Origin: Rhytidiadelphus loreus
Lineage: Eukaryota > Streptophyta > Bryopsida > Hypnales > Hylocomiaceae
NCBI GenBank assembly: GCA_947034895.1
Contig: OX344761.1
Location: 66,773,839-66,837,838 of the forward strand
Reading direction: 5' to 3'
Length of the DNA: 64,000 bases
Part shown: positions 44,932-57,565 of the stretch, in pieces
Position numbering within the stretch: position 1 is the stretch's first letter
Layout: every line of letters begins with the position of its first letter
Position numbers and translations under genes: made by a program
The notes under the pieces: model-generated
The model's database searches: none
Seen by the model: only the letters and a program-made list of their open reading frames with translations
Told to the model about the DNA's origin: nothing

Positions 44932-47185
44932 ATGCTCTTCCCAAATCCGGACTTTGTGGTTTTCGCTGGGCCAGGGTGTTTGGTAAGCATGTTCTGGAGG
45001 TCTGGATGTTTTGCTGCATGCTTAAACTAAGAATGTTGCTGCGCTTTCTATACCTTTTCATACTTTCTTTTGGTGGTGTAGGTCATTTCTGAATGCTTGG
45101 ACTGGAGAATTGAGTGTGTAGCTTTCTTATCGTAAACATGTCCTAACACATTTGTGCTCATTTGCAGATGATTCCCAAATCATTCTGTGCTTAATTCTAT
45201 TACTAAGTAGTTATGCAGAGTTGGGTAACTCATTGGTTAGTGTGTAACACTACTGGACCTCGAATTGTTATCCGTAAATCGTAGGCGTTGAAGGCATCAC
45301 GTCCGTAGTGAAGCTCGTATGTAACAGGTAAATTATACAATGAATATATATATATATATATATAGTATACGGATAGGAAGTGTTGGGTTCATGCGAATTG
45401 GCATGGATTTCGTGTGTAGATTGATTGTGTGCAATAAATGGAAAGGATTGTAAATGTATTGTATGTCTGGTTGATGAATAAGTGCCATTGCCAAGAGACT
45501 CTTGGGAAGTGCAGAGTAGCTATACTTCCAATGTTTATATAGACAGTCTCAATGTAATTTTGACCCTGTTTTGTGGCAGTGACCCCCCCCCCATTCCTTA
45601 TGGCAAAGACATTTGCAGTTTTTAACTCTCTTGGAAGGCATGTAAATGTGATCCAAAAACATATGATATTTGATTCATGCAGAACATGGATGGAGTTAGT
45701 AAAAATCTTTAAATTCATTGGTATATACTAGGAATTGCATCATTGAACCTAGTTTTGACATTTACTCCCAATTGTATCTTTGAACCTAGTTTTCATGTTA
45801 CAAATCTAAATGGTCTTTGGGATAAACTTTCATACAACACAAAACTTGGCATCTAGTACTATTATTAAATAATCCTCCAATGTACTCTTTAGTCCCATTG
45901 ATATGACATCCCTATTCCCTTATTGCATAATGCTATGCACATTTTAGTTTTAAGACCTTGAATATTGATACACAAGATTAGACTTCCATGCTCTGTCACA
46001 ATCTAAAAATAATTTTTTAAGTTTTCCAAAATCAAAATTGCTTTCATTGAGGTTCACAATGTTTATGCCATATCAATAGAGAGAAACTAAATTTTGCCTT
46101 TTCAAACTGAAAGCTACCAAAAGTTAAGTCCAATGTTAAAATTAGTCTTTTAGAAGTTGGCTTGTTGCCTTTTCCACTTTTCATGTGCTTCTTTCTAAAT
46201 TTTTGCCAACCAACAATTTTGATTCTTCTCTTGCAAACATTGCACACTTCCATGTAGAATTCCAGAAAATCTTGTCTTTTCTGCAAAGTTTCACAGATTC
46301 TTGTACTGTACATGGAAGTCCACCCTGAATGGGATTGAAATTGGGTGACAATTTAGTCTAGATACCTCACTTAGAGAATGAGATATGTAAGGTTTAGCAG
46401 GGAATCTTATCATACAATGTATGCATATTGCTGAGATTGCTGAATAAGGTGTTCACTAGCACGACAAAGAAAGCATTGCCCTCGTCTGTTGGACAAAATA
46501 TTTGGAGTCTGTCTTCGTTAGAAGACGCAGTTCGGTAGGAGCAGAGAGTACATGGACAACTCCTTGCGGCGGACAGTGCCCCTTCTGTCGCCAAATAAAC
46601 TCCAGAATTCAGCTCATACATTTTGTAACCAAAAAATAAAAGTAGAAAAACTCACTACAATAAACACAATAAACAATAAGAAATACATAAAGCCGATGGG
46701 AAGAGAAAAATAAATCCAGACTCCTTCCAATTTCAAATCCTGCTCAACAGGAGTGTTCAATGGAAATTTCATACCGATGAGTGCATCACTGGGTTTAAGC
46801 GAATCCATCGAAACGATCACCCCCCGATCAGAACACAAAATCACAAGAAGCAAGTTCATTTATGGTCCTTGTCCTTACTGATACTTCTTCAAGATTCCAG
46901 CACACCAGTAGCATCCGACAAGGTATCTTATTCTTAACCATTTCTATTTACGCAACCGCGGGTTGGGGACCCACGAAATCTACATGGCTCTTCAGGGAAT
47001 CACAAGATACTGTAGCAAATCGAACCGTTTCTGTCAAAGTACATTTCCTGCGTTCCTCCTCTCAACCAGCTGTTTGCAGAAGACACAGATCAGGCAGGTA
47101 AACCTCATATGGATGATTGATCGTCCATCACAATATGTACCGCTGGAGTTTCACATCCCATTCTCATACAACAGCATCGCAAAGT
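44932..47185. other. Intergenic region between OEP7-like and CBS genes
   Basis: Holds a (TA)n run at 45344-45364 and a C run near 45584. No gene is supported. A minus-strand ORF at 46614-46859 has one hydrophobic stretch but no recognised relative. Confidence 0.45.
45344..45364. repeat. (TA)n microsatellite
   Basis: About ten uninterrupted TA units. Confidence 0.95.
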
Positions 47186-49951
47186 CTACTTGTCCGTGCC
47201 TCCTTCCATAGCACTGAATATATCAGTCCTCGTCACGATACCTGAACAGGCATGACATATCAGTACAATTGAGCTTTGACTAGTGTTCGTCCAAAATATA
47301 TCTCGTAGTAGGGAGAGAGCTTGGGTATCCAGGTTATAGAGTACACACCACCATTTAACCTGAAAGTGCCCAAATGGCCAAAGTGTCCGATTCCAAGACT
47401 AAAGAAGTTGACATAGATCATTCAGCTTCAAGGTAACAATAGAGCATACATTACAATTTTGAACGATAGAAATATGTTTTGTACGTGAATTTTGAATTTT
47501 TGACTTGCATGCTAAGGATTAACATGCACAAATTACCAGCTTGTTAGACTCATCTTCAAGAGAACAGGAAGCTACTTTTAGCTGAAAATCCACAGCGGCA
47601 ATCAACGCGAAGTGCTGCCATGTACCCACTGCATAGGTATATACTGAGACTCACCCACGACTTGGTTGGAATCATTCACAATAGGAATTCGGTGGATCTT
47701 GTTCTTCAGCATCAAGATTGCTGCGTCTGCGAAAAAGAAAAAAGAAAAATTCAGCAATGCACAAATTTCACTGTTGTAAAGTTATGCATGGAAGTATGTA
47801 TGGAATGCATGGACTTGAATGGACAAAGAAAAGTACATCGACCAGGTGTTCCACAAACTAGATATAAGGATCTTCCAAACTCAATTTTTTTGGCTGTTAT
47901 GAACCTGCACTCTCTAGAATTGGTTAAAAAAGACATATAGAGACTTTGGCAAAGTGGCTTACCAGAGACGATCTTATTCGCAGATAATGTAATTGCTGGA
48001 GAGGTCATTACGTCCTTGACTTTAGCTTTCAACTGTTATCCACACATCGAAGAGTGATCAATAACTAATCTATCTACAATTAACACCATTCATGCTCCTT
48101 CTCATACCAAGCAAGAAGGTTCAACATTGTACCAAGAAACGAATTAGACAAGGAAGACCCGTCAAATGCTCACATCTGATACTTTTCCTCGGTCCTTCTT
48201 CGACAGAACCCCAATACATTTGTGATCAGAATCAATGACTGGAAGTCCAGAAACGACAGCAAAATGGTGGTCGATCTCCTCCAGGAGTTGTTCGGGGAAA
48301 GCTGTGGTGATGGTCTTTGACATAACATCTGCCAAATGCGTATCCGGCTGTGCCTGGAGTAACAAAACCAACATCGAAGTGAATAGGAGGACCGAAAGTA
48401 CTGTGCTCGATCTCTTTCATGACTATCTGTAGCAGCAGCTTGTTTCTATGGCCACCTTCCCCCCAAACCCGCACTCAAACTGAGGGATGGGTCACCTCAA
48501 TATGAGAGTGTATGGTCGATTTTGGAAAAACCTAGAATCAGTACTTTGAATATTCGAAGTTTATGCATACGACGCCCAAAAAATACACGCAATGATGCAT
48601 TGGAATCCTCTCTCAAGATCCGACAAAAATCAATGCGGTATAACAAGAAGAAACATGCTCAGATGCCTGTTTTGACGCTTATAGGTGTACGTAACATAAA
48701 AAAACACGCGTGGCAGTTTCACAATCTTAACCAAAAGATTAAAGTTCTTAAAAAACAGGCCATGCATCGTAAGAAGCTCTGTCAAAAATTAATATATCTC
48801 ATCGGGAGGAGACCAAGCTCAATATCAAGCACAATCACTTCTCAAAGAAACTTGACCAGCCCCAAGGGTCACTACAGGAACTAACCGTGCCAGCTTATAA
48901 GGAAAAGCCTCACTTACAGCCTGCATTACACTAACTAGGACACTGACGTTCCATACCCAGGCACATGCATAGCAGTTTCAGAATCCTAATCCCCAATATA
49001 TTGCAGTTCTTACAAAAGAGCCACGCATCACAAGGAACTCTGCCAAGGCACTAGCACGTCTCATCAGGTGGAGACCAAGCTCAATCAGCTCCCAGAGTAA
49101 CTTGATCACACTTAGGAGAGCTAACTCAAGACGTCCAAAACATAATCAGCTTGCCCTCGATTATTCGTTACAGTGGCATCCAAGCACACACACTAAACTT
49201 CAAGTCAATGTTCAGAAACTCCAGGAAGTGATTTAAACACAGATAGAAACACTTATGGCCGAGATCGAATCAATCAAAAAGAATAACAAAGATAGAATTC
49301 ACCAGCACACAATTGTTTAGCCTCAATTACGCCATTGCGGCATCCAAGCACACTAACCACACTTCAAGTTGAAGTTCAGAAACTCCAGGAAGTGGCTTCA
49401 TCACAGAGAAACACTTATGGCCAAGATCGAATCAATCAAAAGAACAACAAAGCAAGCATTCCCAGGCACAAAATTGCTTAGCCTCAATTACGCCATTGCG
49501 GCATCCAACCACACTAACCACACTTCAAGTCAATGTTCAGAAACTCAGAACGGTAGGAAGTGGCTTAAACACACACAGAAACACTTGAAGCCAAGATCGA
49601 ATCAATCATAGAGATAGCATTACACAGAATTAGGTCAGCACAGACCTCGGCCTTAAACAGAACACCTTCGTAAAACTTGGACAAGTCCTCGTAGTTCAGC
49701 ATGGAAAAATTCTCGGGCCACTCTCCGGACGGCAGGACGTCGCCCTTGACTCCGGATTCCTTCACGTCCACGTCCACTGTCTCCCCTGCTCTAACAACAA
49801 GCTTTCCCCTCGCACTTGGTCCCTGCACCTTCTTCCCCGGCATCGCCAAAACCGAGCTGGAGCTCCAAATACTGGATCGATTGCAGCCCTTCGAAGCGCA
49901 AACGGGAGCTATGGGGCCCGAGAAGGCGACGGCGGATACGGCGGTGGCCAT
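47186..49951 (-). CDS. Plastid-targeted CBS-domain-pair protein, copy A
   Basis: Five minus-strand exons: 49646-49951, 48174-48353, 47963-48032, 47655-47726 and 47186-47241, all GT-AG, giving 227 residues. The first about 55 residues (MATAVSAVAFSGPIAPVCAS, Ser- and basic-rich) look like a chloroplast transit peptide. After GDVLPSGEWPENFSMLNYEDL, CBS1 occupies exon 2 (DVMSKTITTAFPEQLL to GVLSKKDRGK) and CBS2 exons 3-5 (DVMTSPAITLSANKIV, LMLKNKIHRIPIVND, VGIVTRTDIFSAMEGG). Two CBS motifs form one Bateman module that binds adenosine nucleotides; plant CBSX proteins of this kind regulate thioredoxin systems, but that role is inferred here. The neighbour at 51320-54039 is a tandem paralogue. Intron 1 (about 1.3 kb) carries a tandem repeat. 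Confidence 0.88.
49175..49620. repeat. Tandem repeat of about 162 bp in intron 1 of CBS gene A
   Basis: GGCATCCAAGCACAC-like starts lie at 49175, 49339 and 49500. Each unit contains TTCAGAAACTC, GGAAGTG and AGATCGAATCAATCA. The array stops just before the exon 1 splice donor, so the last copy reaches to within a few tens of bases of the exon. Confidence 0.8.
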
Positions 49952-51319
49952 GGCGGGGAGCTTCGGGACGATCGGATCACGGAACTATGGCGATGGAGGC
50001 AGGGCTAGAGGCCGCAAGTGCAAATTTCCTGTTCTGTACTGGCAGAGTGCGTCTGGGCGGAGAGACGAAGGCCATGCTGGATGAATAATTGAATCTCCGG
50101 ATGAATGAAAGTACGTGGATGGATGCTTCCTCGTTCGACACGTCTAGATTCCCGGGGTCCTCGCTCTCATCCGTATCCCCTCTCATCCGTAATAATAATG
50201 TGGACGGATGCAGAGTTCGATTTTCATCCATCCAAGTTCCTCTTAAATATCCTCACTATTCAGGGGATCTGCCAGGACGGCTATCATGACCCATAACTAC
50301 TAAATGACACGGAAGCCCTAAGGGATCAAACCTGAGGCAATTTAAACACAAAAATCTCTACTCATTCCACACACTAAGGGTGTGAGACCTCATGATTTGC
50401 AGATTTGTTACCACACCGGGTCTAATAAAGTTTTGGATAACAATTCCTGAATTTGCCTCTTTCTGCTGATTTGATTTAACAACCTTAGCATGCACCCAAA
50501 ATTAGAATCAAGACAATCTACTTATGGCATGTGTAACCAAAACCAACACAGCACCCAAAACTGACATCATGTATTTTCATTGTATATTTGATGTGCTTAG
50601 ATGTAAAATTTAGGTACATAGAGTCATTTTTTTAGTTTGTTGGTTTTGGGTGTACTTACCTTAACCCTAGAAGGACAAGGCCTATCATTTGTCTCTGCAA
50701 ACTCTTGGAAAATCATTCATTGAACACTCTTTGTCCTCCACAGCATTTCAAGGGATGACACTCCCACTACTAGCAAGCAAGATATAAATCAAACCCTGTT
50801 TACACTACAGGTTCCTGTTCTTGTTATAGACTCTACCCGCATAAGGAGGAGGCCCAAAAGTAGTACTCACTGTCTAGGTATATATTAGGTACAGATTAGG
50901 TACATATTGCATAGGTACAAATGACATAGCTAGTAGAACTATCCCGAACAGACTCACCCTTGAGTTTTTCTTCTTGCGAACGACTCAGAGAAAGAAAGAA
51001 ATTTCTCAAATACAAAAAAACAAAACTCTTTATAAGTTTAGTAACGGCTTGTGTTCACAGACAGTGAACACACACGGGACAGAGGAACCAAGCCCTAGAC
51101 GGGTGTTGGACCTCCGTTGAAAATTCGGCAAATTCGGTTGACGAGATTGTTTTCTTTTATGCTAATCTCGATCTCAAGCACCTTTCCTGGTGACAAACTA
51201 AACTGAGACTGGCTCACAATCAGGTGCTGCTGTGTTGCAAACTATGTACCAATCCACGCTTTCCACTCAATATAGACAACAGTACTAAAGCATTTGCTAC
51301 AAGAGCAGAATCTACCAGT
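49952..51319. other. Promoter side of CBS gene A, and spacer to gene B
   Basis: The first 350 bases are the presumed promoter and leader of gene A. At 50661-50664 TTAA is followed by CCCTAGAAGGACAAGG, an orphan left end of the TTAA family. ACCCAAAA and TTTTGGGT words at about 50490-50650 hint at a small inverted-repeat element. No other gene is seen. Confidence 0.4.
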
Positions 51320-54039
51320 TTAAACTCCTCCTTCCATGGCCGTGAATATGTCGGTTCTTGTCACGATACCTGGAAGAGAGAACAAAGCACACAGTTCAGA
51401 AAAACATCACGGTTACAGAGAGGATTGATCGTTAGGTCATCTTGTGACAGTAGGGTAAACAAAATGGAATATTGACCGTGAGACTGTTGTGAATAAAGAC
51501 TATTGGAGAAAGACAACGTCAGTTTGTTGTTCAGAGATGTAAAATTGTGACATTCAACTCTTAAAACTAGGACAGCTGTAGATTGAGGTCTCTATACTCT
51601 TATCTGGAAAGTGCCAATGTTATGAATTTCCACCAGCATAATGAAATTGACGTGAGTTCTACTGACATGTGTAGGTAGCAGTAGGTGCTATCCGTATGTC
51701 TCTTTTCAAAGATTGACTATGACTCGGACTAGTGACTCGGAACCAGTAACAAGAAAAGTAACAAATAAAAAGCGGTCAAATGTGCAGGTGTGAGAATATA
51801 TAAAATCTGAGCTCTGACCAAAACGAATTAGCACTGCACTTACCAACAACTTGCTGCTTGTCATTAACCACTGGAATACGATGGACCTTGTTTTTCAGCA
51901 TAAGCACTGCAGCCTCTGCATCAAGCACAGACACCATGTGAGCATCCAACGTTATTTTACTTGTACCCTTTCCGTCACGTCACGGTGAGTTCCACTTTGG
52001 AAAGAGCTAAGTGCATCGTGCGAATGCAAGCTTTTCATATCAAATTGTTAAAATGACCCAGTCCTGCGTGGTACATAATATTTTCCTGGACTGAAATTGA
52101 ACGTACCACAGACGGTCTTTTCTACAGATAAGGTGATGGCTGGAGAGCTCATGACATCCTTCACTTTCACAGTCAACTGTTGCCCAACAACCAAAACGTA
52201 GCAACCCCTTGTCAGCAGTGCCACCAAAGAAAAGCAATTAATAAACCCCGTGTAATTAACAGTTTGAAGGGTAGATTGTCAAAGACAAAAAACTCACTAG
52301 AAAACTTTGCAGATTTGATCCCGAGTGCCATTAGCTTCCCAATTAATTGACCATGTGTCCAAATTTAGAAACATGTGAAAATGTGTTTGTCTGTGTCAAC
52401 CCGATTTTTCATCACGCACATTATACAAATTTAAGGGGTTGTGCAATAGTGAAAACAAGGACCTAAGAGTCCTTAGGGCCACATGGTAGTGGAATCTGTT
52501 CCAAAAGACAAGGTAACACAACCAATGAGAATTCACAATATACACTGATCAGTAATAACAGCCAATTTCCCACTCTGCCAGGCATGTTAGATGATTAAGC
52601 GCTTACGTCAGATGCTTTGGACCGATCCTTTCTGGACAAAACTCCAAGACACTTGTAAGCTTCGTCAACCACCGGAAGGCCAGAAATCTCAGAAAAACAG
52701 TGATCCACTTCTTGGAGAGCCTGGTCCGGATATGCTATGTGCATTATTTTCGACATCACTTCAGCCAATATTTTATCTGGCTGTGCCTGGAAATCACAAA
52801 CGAAGAGCTTACGTGAGCAATTAGTAAGCGACATTATCCCATAAAGAATAGTAAATTATTAATCACCACAAAAGCATCAATACAAATGCTTAACTTGATA
52901 CACAACCTTTTTAAATCGAGGTCCACTGCTGCACCCAAGGATCCAAATTCAATCAGTCTCATTCTATCAAAGGTTTAGCTCAAGTTTTGTATGTTGCCTA
53001 CCATCTTGTCATTAATAAGATAGCAAAGAGTCAATAGAAGCTCATTGAACTTTCCAAAAAAAATTATTAATCATCACAAGAAACAACTTTAAAAAGACCC
53101 AACTGAAAACGACCAGCAGCGTTCTTCAGAGATCCACTGCTACCGACCTAACAATACAAAACCAATATATTTATTCTGTTAAAAGCTTACATGCAGCCTG
53201 TATGTTGGCTTGCTCTATTGCCATTAATAACATCGCAAATGAGCTATTAAGAAACTCTTCAGAAGAAAAGAGGAAAGCTTCAGAAGATTCAAGTTCAGGA
53301 AACCAATCAACGTTGAGCTGATTCCAATTCCAGTTTTCCAAGTAAAAGATTCAGGCTTACAACGACTACCATTGACAAAGTCTAATAAGGTTCTCATCGA
53401 CCTCCTCCGTCTACACCAAGTCTCTCCTCAAAAACAAGAAAACAGATGAGGAAATCGCAACAGCTCAAATTGACAATTACACGCATCGGACGCCACTTCG
53501 CCACAGCAATGTATCATCAAACATCACGAATGCAATGAGCTCCAAAACGAATGAAAAAGAGAAGAAAGACGCGATCAGAAGCGCACAACACCACGCGCAC
53601 ACCTCCGGCTTGAACAAATCCAGCTCATCATATACACGCATCGGACGACACTTTGCAACAACAATGTATTACTAAACTTCCCGAACTCAATAAACTACGA
53701 AACAAAAGAGAAAGAGACGAAAGACGCGATCAGAAGCGCACAACGCCACGCACGCACCTCCGGCTTGAACAAATCCGGCTCATAGTGCTTGCTCAGGTCC
53801 TCGTAGTTCAGCATGGAGAAGCTCTCGGGCCACTCCCCCGAGGGCAGAATATCGCCTTCCCTGACATGCACTTCCTCCGCTGCCCGCACTGCAACCAGCC
53901 TGGACCCCGCTCCTCCTCTCTTCCTCCCCCTCCCATTCAACCCCGCAACGTTCAAAGCGCTCGGTTGCTTGGAGCTTCGAAATCGCGACGCCAGCGACGA
54001 AGCTCCCGATACGCACGTACTCTCCAGGCGCAAAGCCAT
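51320..54039 (-). CDS. Plastid-targeted CBS-domain-pair protein, copy B
   Basis: Exons 53758-54039, 52607-52786, 52107-52176, 51844-51915 and 51320-51369 give 217 residues. Internal exons 2-4 have exactly the lengths seen in copy A (180, 70 and 72 bases) and identical phases, so the pair arose by tandem duplication. The ATG at 54039 was chosen because MALRLESTCVSGASSLASRF is a typical transit-peptide start; an in-frame GTG lies just upstream. Then come REGDILPSGEWPESFSMLNY, CBS1 (AEVMSKIMHIAYPDQALQE to GVLSRKDRSK) and CBS2 (DVMSSPAITLSVEKTV, LMLKNKVHRIPVVND, VGIVTRTDIFTAMEGGV). The transit peptides of A and B are not alike while the CBS parts are, as usual for duplicates under selection on the domain. 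Binding of adenylates and location in the plastid are inferred from family and sequence. Confidence 0.88.
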
Positions 54040-55009
54040 TTTCTCGGAGTCCACACTTGAGCTGAAGCTTTTGATTTCTACAGCCGGCAGTTGAAGACAA
54101 GAAACTCAAGAAACCACTGCGAGAATTGCTGTGCAATGGAGCTGCGGGGAGCCGGGGACGCGTAAATAAGCTGGTCTTCTGGGGAGACGACGACGGTTCT
54201 CGAAGGATCTGTCGTAGAAAATGACGGCAATAGTCGGAAATGTTGTAGAAGACGACGGCAATAGACGAGATTGACACAGAGGATGACGGTAATCAACGGT
54301 ACTGTCATGACGATGCGGGGAACGGGCGTGAAGGGAACGGAAGCGACGGTTCTAGTGACGCAGATTCGGATAGGGCTGGTGGGACCCGGGAGTCAGGATG
54401 ATTGGAACGTGGAGATTTTCCAAGACGCTGCAGCCAATCAGTGATTTGTAGTGTCGTTTCCTGGTTTCAGTTTGTTTTTTTCTTCTGATACCAGTGCCTG
54501 TACAACTGACAAGGATTGGACGCTATCAGAGACGCTGCCACTGTTGCATGCAGGACGTTAAAGTGGTCATACATAACATTCAGTAGCCTTCAGAGAGCCT
54601 GCCTTTTCCTCAAAAAACATCCACATGGGGAATTAAAGTAAGCTTCAGTACCGGGTACTAGAATCGTGGCAGTGGATTTATGGTGTGAGTTAAGTGTACA
54701 CTATTCTTTTTGCTAAGTCTTAGACCAAACAAAGAAATCAATGAAGAAATGTTACTTAACCAAGAATCTTACCCTTTAAAGGACGAACGGGTGACCTTGG
54801 AAATCGTCCCTTTTCATTACCGTGTGAATCATTGGCTTAAGAAATAGCAAAAGCACTCATTGGAAGTCAAACTAATGTAGAAGACCACCCCTTTTCACAA
54901 CCAAACTCCGAGGATGAATAGTTGCACTTTTGTCCTACTAGAAGGATTCCCTTTCATCCATCGGATGCCAAATGTCCGTGTCGACATTTAAGGGTTAAGA
55001 ATCCTTTGA
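54040..55009. other. Promoter of CBS gene B and AT-rich flank
   Basis: GC-rich to about 54400, then AT-rich. TTACCCTTTAAAGGAC near 54768 and AAGGGTTAA near 54990 resemble degraded ends of a small TTAA-family element. Confidence 0.35.
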
Positions 55010-55570
55010 ATCAAATACCAATGTCATTTAATACTTTGCAATAAATAAAAAATTTGATGGTCCAATGAAGGAATTGCTTCAATGACATTTGTAGGAATGA
55101 AGGTTGGACATGTCATTTTTAAATTGAAATCAATTGTCCACCATAAATCTTCAAAAGGTATGGGATAATTTGAAAATAAGGGCTCGACCGCTCATTGTAA
55201 AAATGTAAAAATTATGTTTGATGTAGAATTTCAGACCTCATTCAATCATAGTATAATACAGATTAACTATTTTCAAAAGAACTTTGAACTGAAAAAGTTG
55301 GTAATCAATCTAAATTTCATCTCCAAAAATTTGCTTTTGGATATCAAATTTAGATTGACTTAACAACTTTTTTTAGTTCAAATCTTTTTGAAAAAATTTA
55401 TTCTACTATGCCTAAATGAGGTTTGAAATTCAACTTCAAATACGATTTCTACTTTAATTTGACTTAACTATGAGTGGTTGAGCTCCTACTAATTCTAATT
55501 TATATATCCCACATTGTTTGTTTTACGTCCTACCACCCTATATGTATATAAAGAGTTGTCTTCTCACATC
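55010..55570. mobile_element. Foldback (inverted-repeat) element, copy 2
   Basis: Arms of about 150 bases run from 55181 to about 55330 and, as complement, from about 55340 to 55489. Matching words include CAGACCTCATT with AATGAGGTTTG, and GAACTGAAAAAGTT with AACTTTTTTTAGTTC. Similar in sequence and layout to 29690-30360. Confidence 0.65.
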
Positions 55571-56095
55571 TAAACATTCTAATCATGAATGGCTTTCAAA
55601 ATACTATAAGGGAATTTAGATGTTTGAACCATAAATTCAATAAATTGAATGCCACTTTGTTGAAAGTTTTATTCAAAGTATTTATTTTATTAGTGACCCA
55701 TTTTGTTACTAATTGTAGTTGTGGCCAAGGTATTTAGATGGTTGAGCTTCGTTTTTCTAACAATTTGTGACCCATAGATTGTTAGCTATCAATGGATGTG
55801 AAATATTCCAAAGCATCCCATCCAAGGGGTGGTAGTCCTTCTCACTACAAAAGTAGGACTGCCTATCACCACCCTCATTTGCAATCTGAGTATCTTGGGG
55901 CCAATTCTAAGAGGGTCACATATTTTTCAGAAGTGTGCGCTTGTTTTAAAAATCAAACCCAAGTGGAATTATAATTTTATAATTAAAACTATAATTTATG
56001 TAAATTTTTGGAGTGATATGCCTTGAATTTACAAAATCGCCCATAGACTAGAGTCATAAATGTTTCCTAATGAACCTATAACCGCCCAAGTCAAG

Positions 56096-57556
56096 GGGGA
56101 GCACTATTTCTCACCCTTTTTATTGCGGCTATTTATTATTCTGGCCCCCTGCTGCCGCAACCTGCCATCTGCTGGCCCTACTGGCCCCTCTTCCACGTGT
56201 TGGTTGCATTCAATGCCTGGCACAACACATCCACACACTGTTTTTTCCTACCTGACAGGGTTTGCCCGAGGAAAACTTCAATGTTTCGTCTGTTGTGTTC
56301 TGGCGTGTTCTAGAAAAGAAACAGCTTGACTCATCGCATGCATGGACATGCGACACCGCATGCATGGACATGGGCCATGTCACACTGCATGCATGGGTAT
56401 GTCCCATGCCACGCATGCCTCTGTGTTCCCCCCAGTGTTTCGTGGTGGCGGTAGACTTCAGGCCTTCCCCTCTAGGGGTTTAGGGAGTTCACAAGAATTA
56501 AACATCAAACACAAGTGACATTTTCTTCAAGTAAACCATAGTTCCCTACCTAAGAAAGGAAATCATATCGTGAACCTTCCAGAAACTGACATTTTCAATG
56601 TTGAAAAAGGTAAAAAGAAAAAGAAATTAGGACTTCAAACAAAGAAGAAGACATACAATGAAACACCAATAATAAAAGGAAAATAACTAGATTTTATTGT
56701 ATGGTTTCGGGAATGAACAATATAAATCTGAATTAAAAAAATATAGAACTTCATCAAAATTATAAGAAATTTAAACCCATTGAACTCCAAACTCTTTGGG
56801 GCAAATGGTTTAAGGGTTTAGGAATTGGGCCTCCATTATCAGGGGTCCATCCGCTTAGGGAGTGCAAAAGCACTCTCTAAGCCAAAAAAAATGTATAATT
56901 AGTGTGCTGGACCCATTGAACTCCAAACTCTTTTTGGGGAAATGGTTTTAGGAAACACTAATTGGGCCTCCATTATCAGGGGGCCATCCGGTTAGGGATT
57001 GCTCTTGCACTCCCTAACCCCCAAAAAATGTATAATTGTGTGTGCCGGACCCATTCAACTCCAAACTCTTTTGGAGAAATGGTGCTAGGAACACTAATTC
57101 GGCCTCCATTATTAGGGGTCCATCCACTTAGGGAGTGCAAAAACACTCCCTAACCCCCCATACAAACACTGAAAATACACAATACATTGTAATACACCAT
57201 ACATTGTAACACACCCCATTTATCAATAAAATTGAATGGCTTTAGAAGCCTTTTATTTTTATTTTTTACACTAGAAGATAAGCTATTTATACTAGTGGGG
57301 TGATAGTAGGGGAGACAAACCTTGTGGGATGTAGAAAACTTAGGATCTTTAACCCGTTACTAAATTTTACATAGCAGGCGAGCAAAACAGTGGCAGCAGA
57401 ACACTGGAATTTTTTTTGGACATGCACCCACGTTGGCTGTCGTTGTCAGACCATGGCACGTAAACCCACACTATTGGGCCTGCTGCAGTTATATTGTGCA
57501 ATACAAGGCAATCCAATAAATAGCCGCAATAAAAAGGGTGAGAAATAGCCATTTCC
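56096..57556. mobile_element. Mutator-like nonautonomous element, 1.46 kb, 9-bp target duplication
   Basis: CAAGTCAAG at 56087-56095 and 57557-57565 flanks the element. Perfect 34-bp inverted arms, including TTTCTCACCCTTTTTATTGC, lie at 56104-56137 and 57515-57548; the outermost eight bases are less well matched. Nine-base duplications are the mark of the Mutator superfamily. Inside are GCATGCATGG repeats (56335-56420) and three 137-bp repeats. No transposase is present. Confidence 0.75.
56775..57157. repeat. 137-138-bp tandem repeat, three copies, inside the Mutator-like element
   Basis: CCCATTGAACTCCAAACTCT starts at 56775, 56912 and, with one change, 57050. Each unit includes GGCCTCCATTAT, GTTAGGGA or CTTAGGGAGTGCAAAA, and ends in AAAAAATGTATAATT. 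The array stops before the right terminal arm. Confidence 0.85.
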
Positions 57557-57565
57557 CAAGTCAAG

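Noticed and set aside
46614..46859. 81-residue minus-strand ORF with one hydrophobic segment
   Set aside because: No recognised relative, and the hydrophobic part may come from T-rich sequence. It lies downstream of CBS gene A, possibly in its 3' region.
48522..48884. 120-residue plus-strand ORF
   Set aside because: Lies inside intron 1 of CBS gene A on the opposite strand; basic low-complexity sequence with no domain.
54768..54998. Small TTAA-family element between TTACCCTTTAAAGG and AAGGGTTAA
   Set aside because: The left flank is TTAC, not TTAA, and the ends match only partly; kept as a possible relic only.
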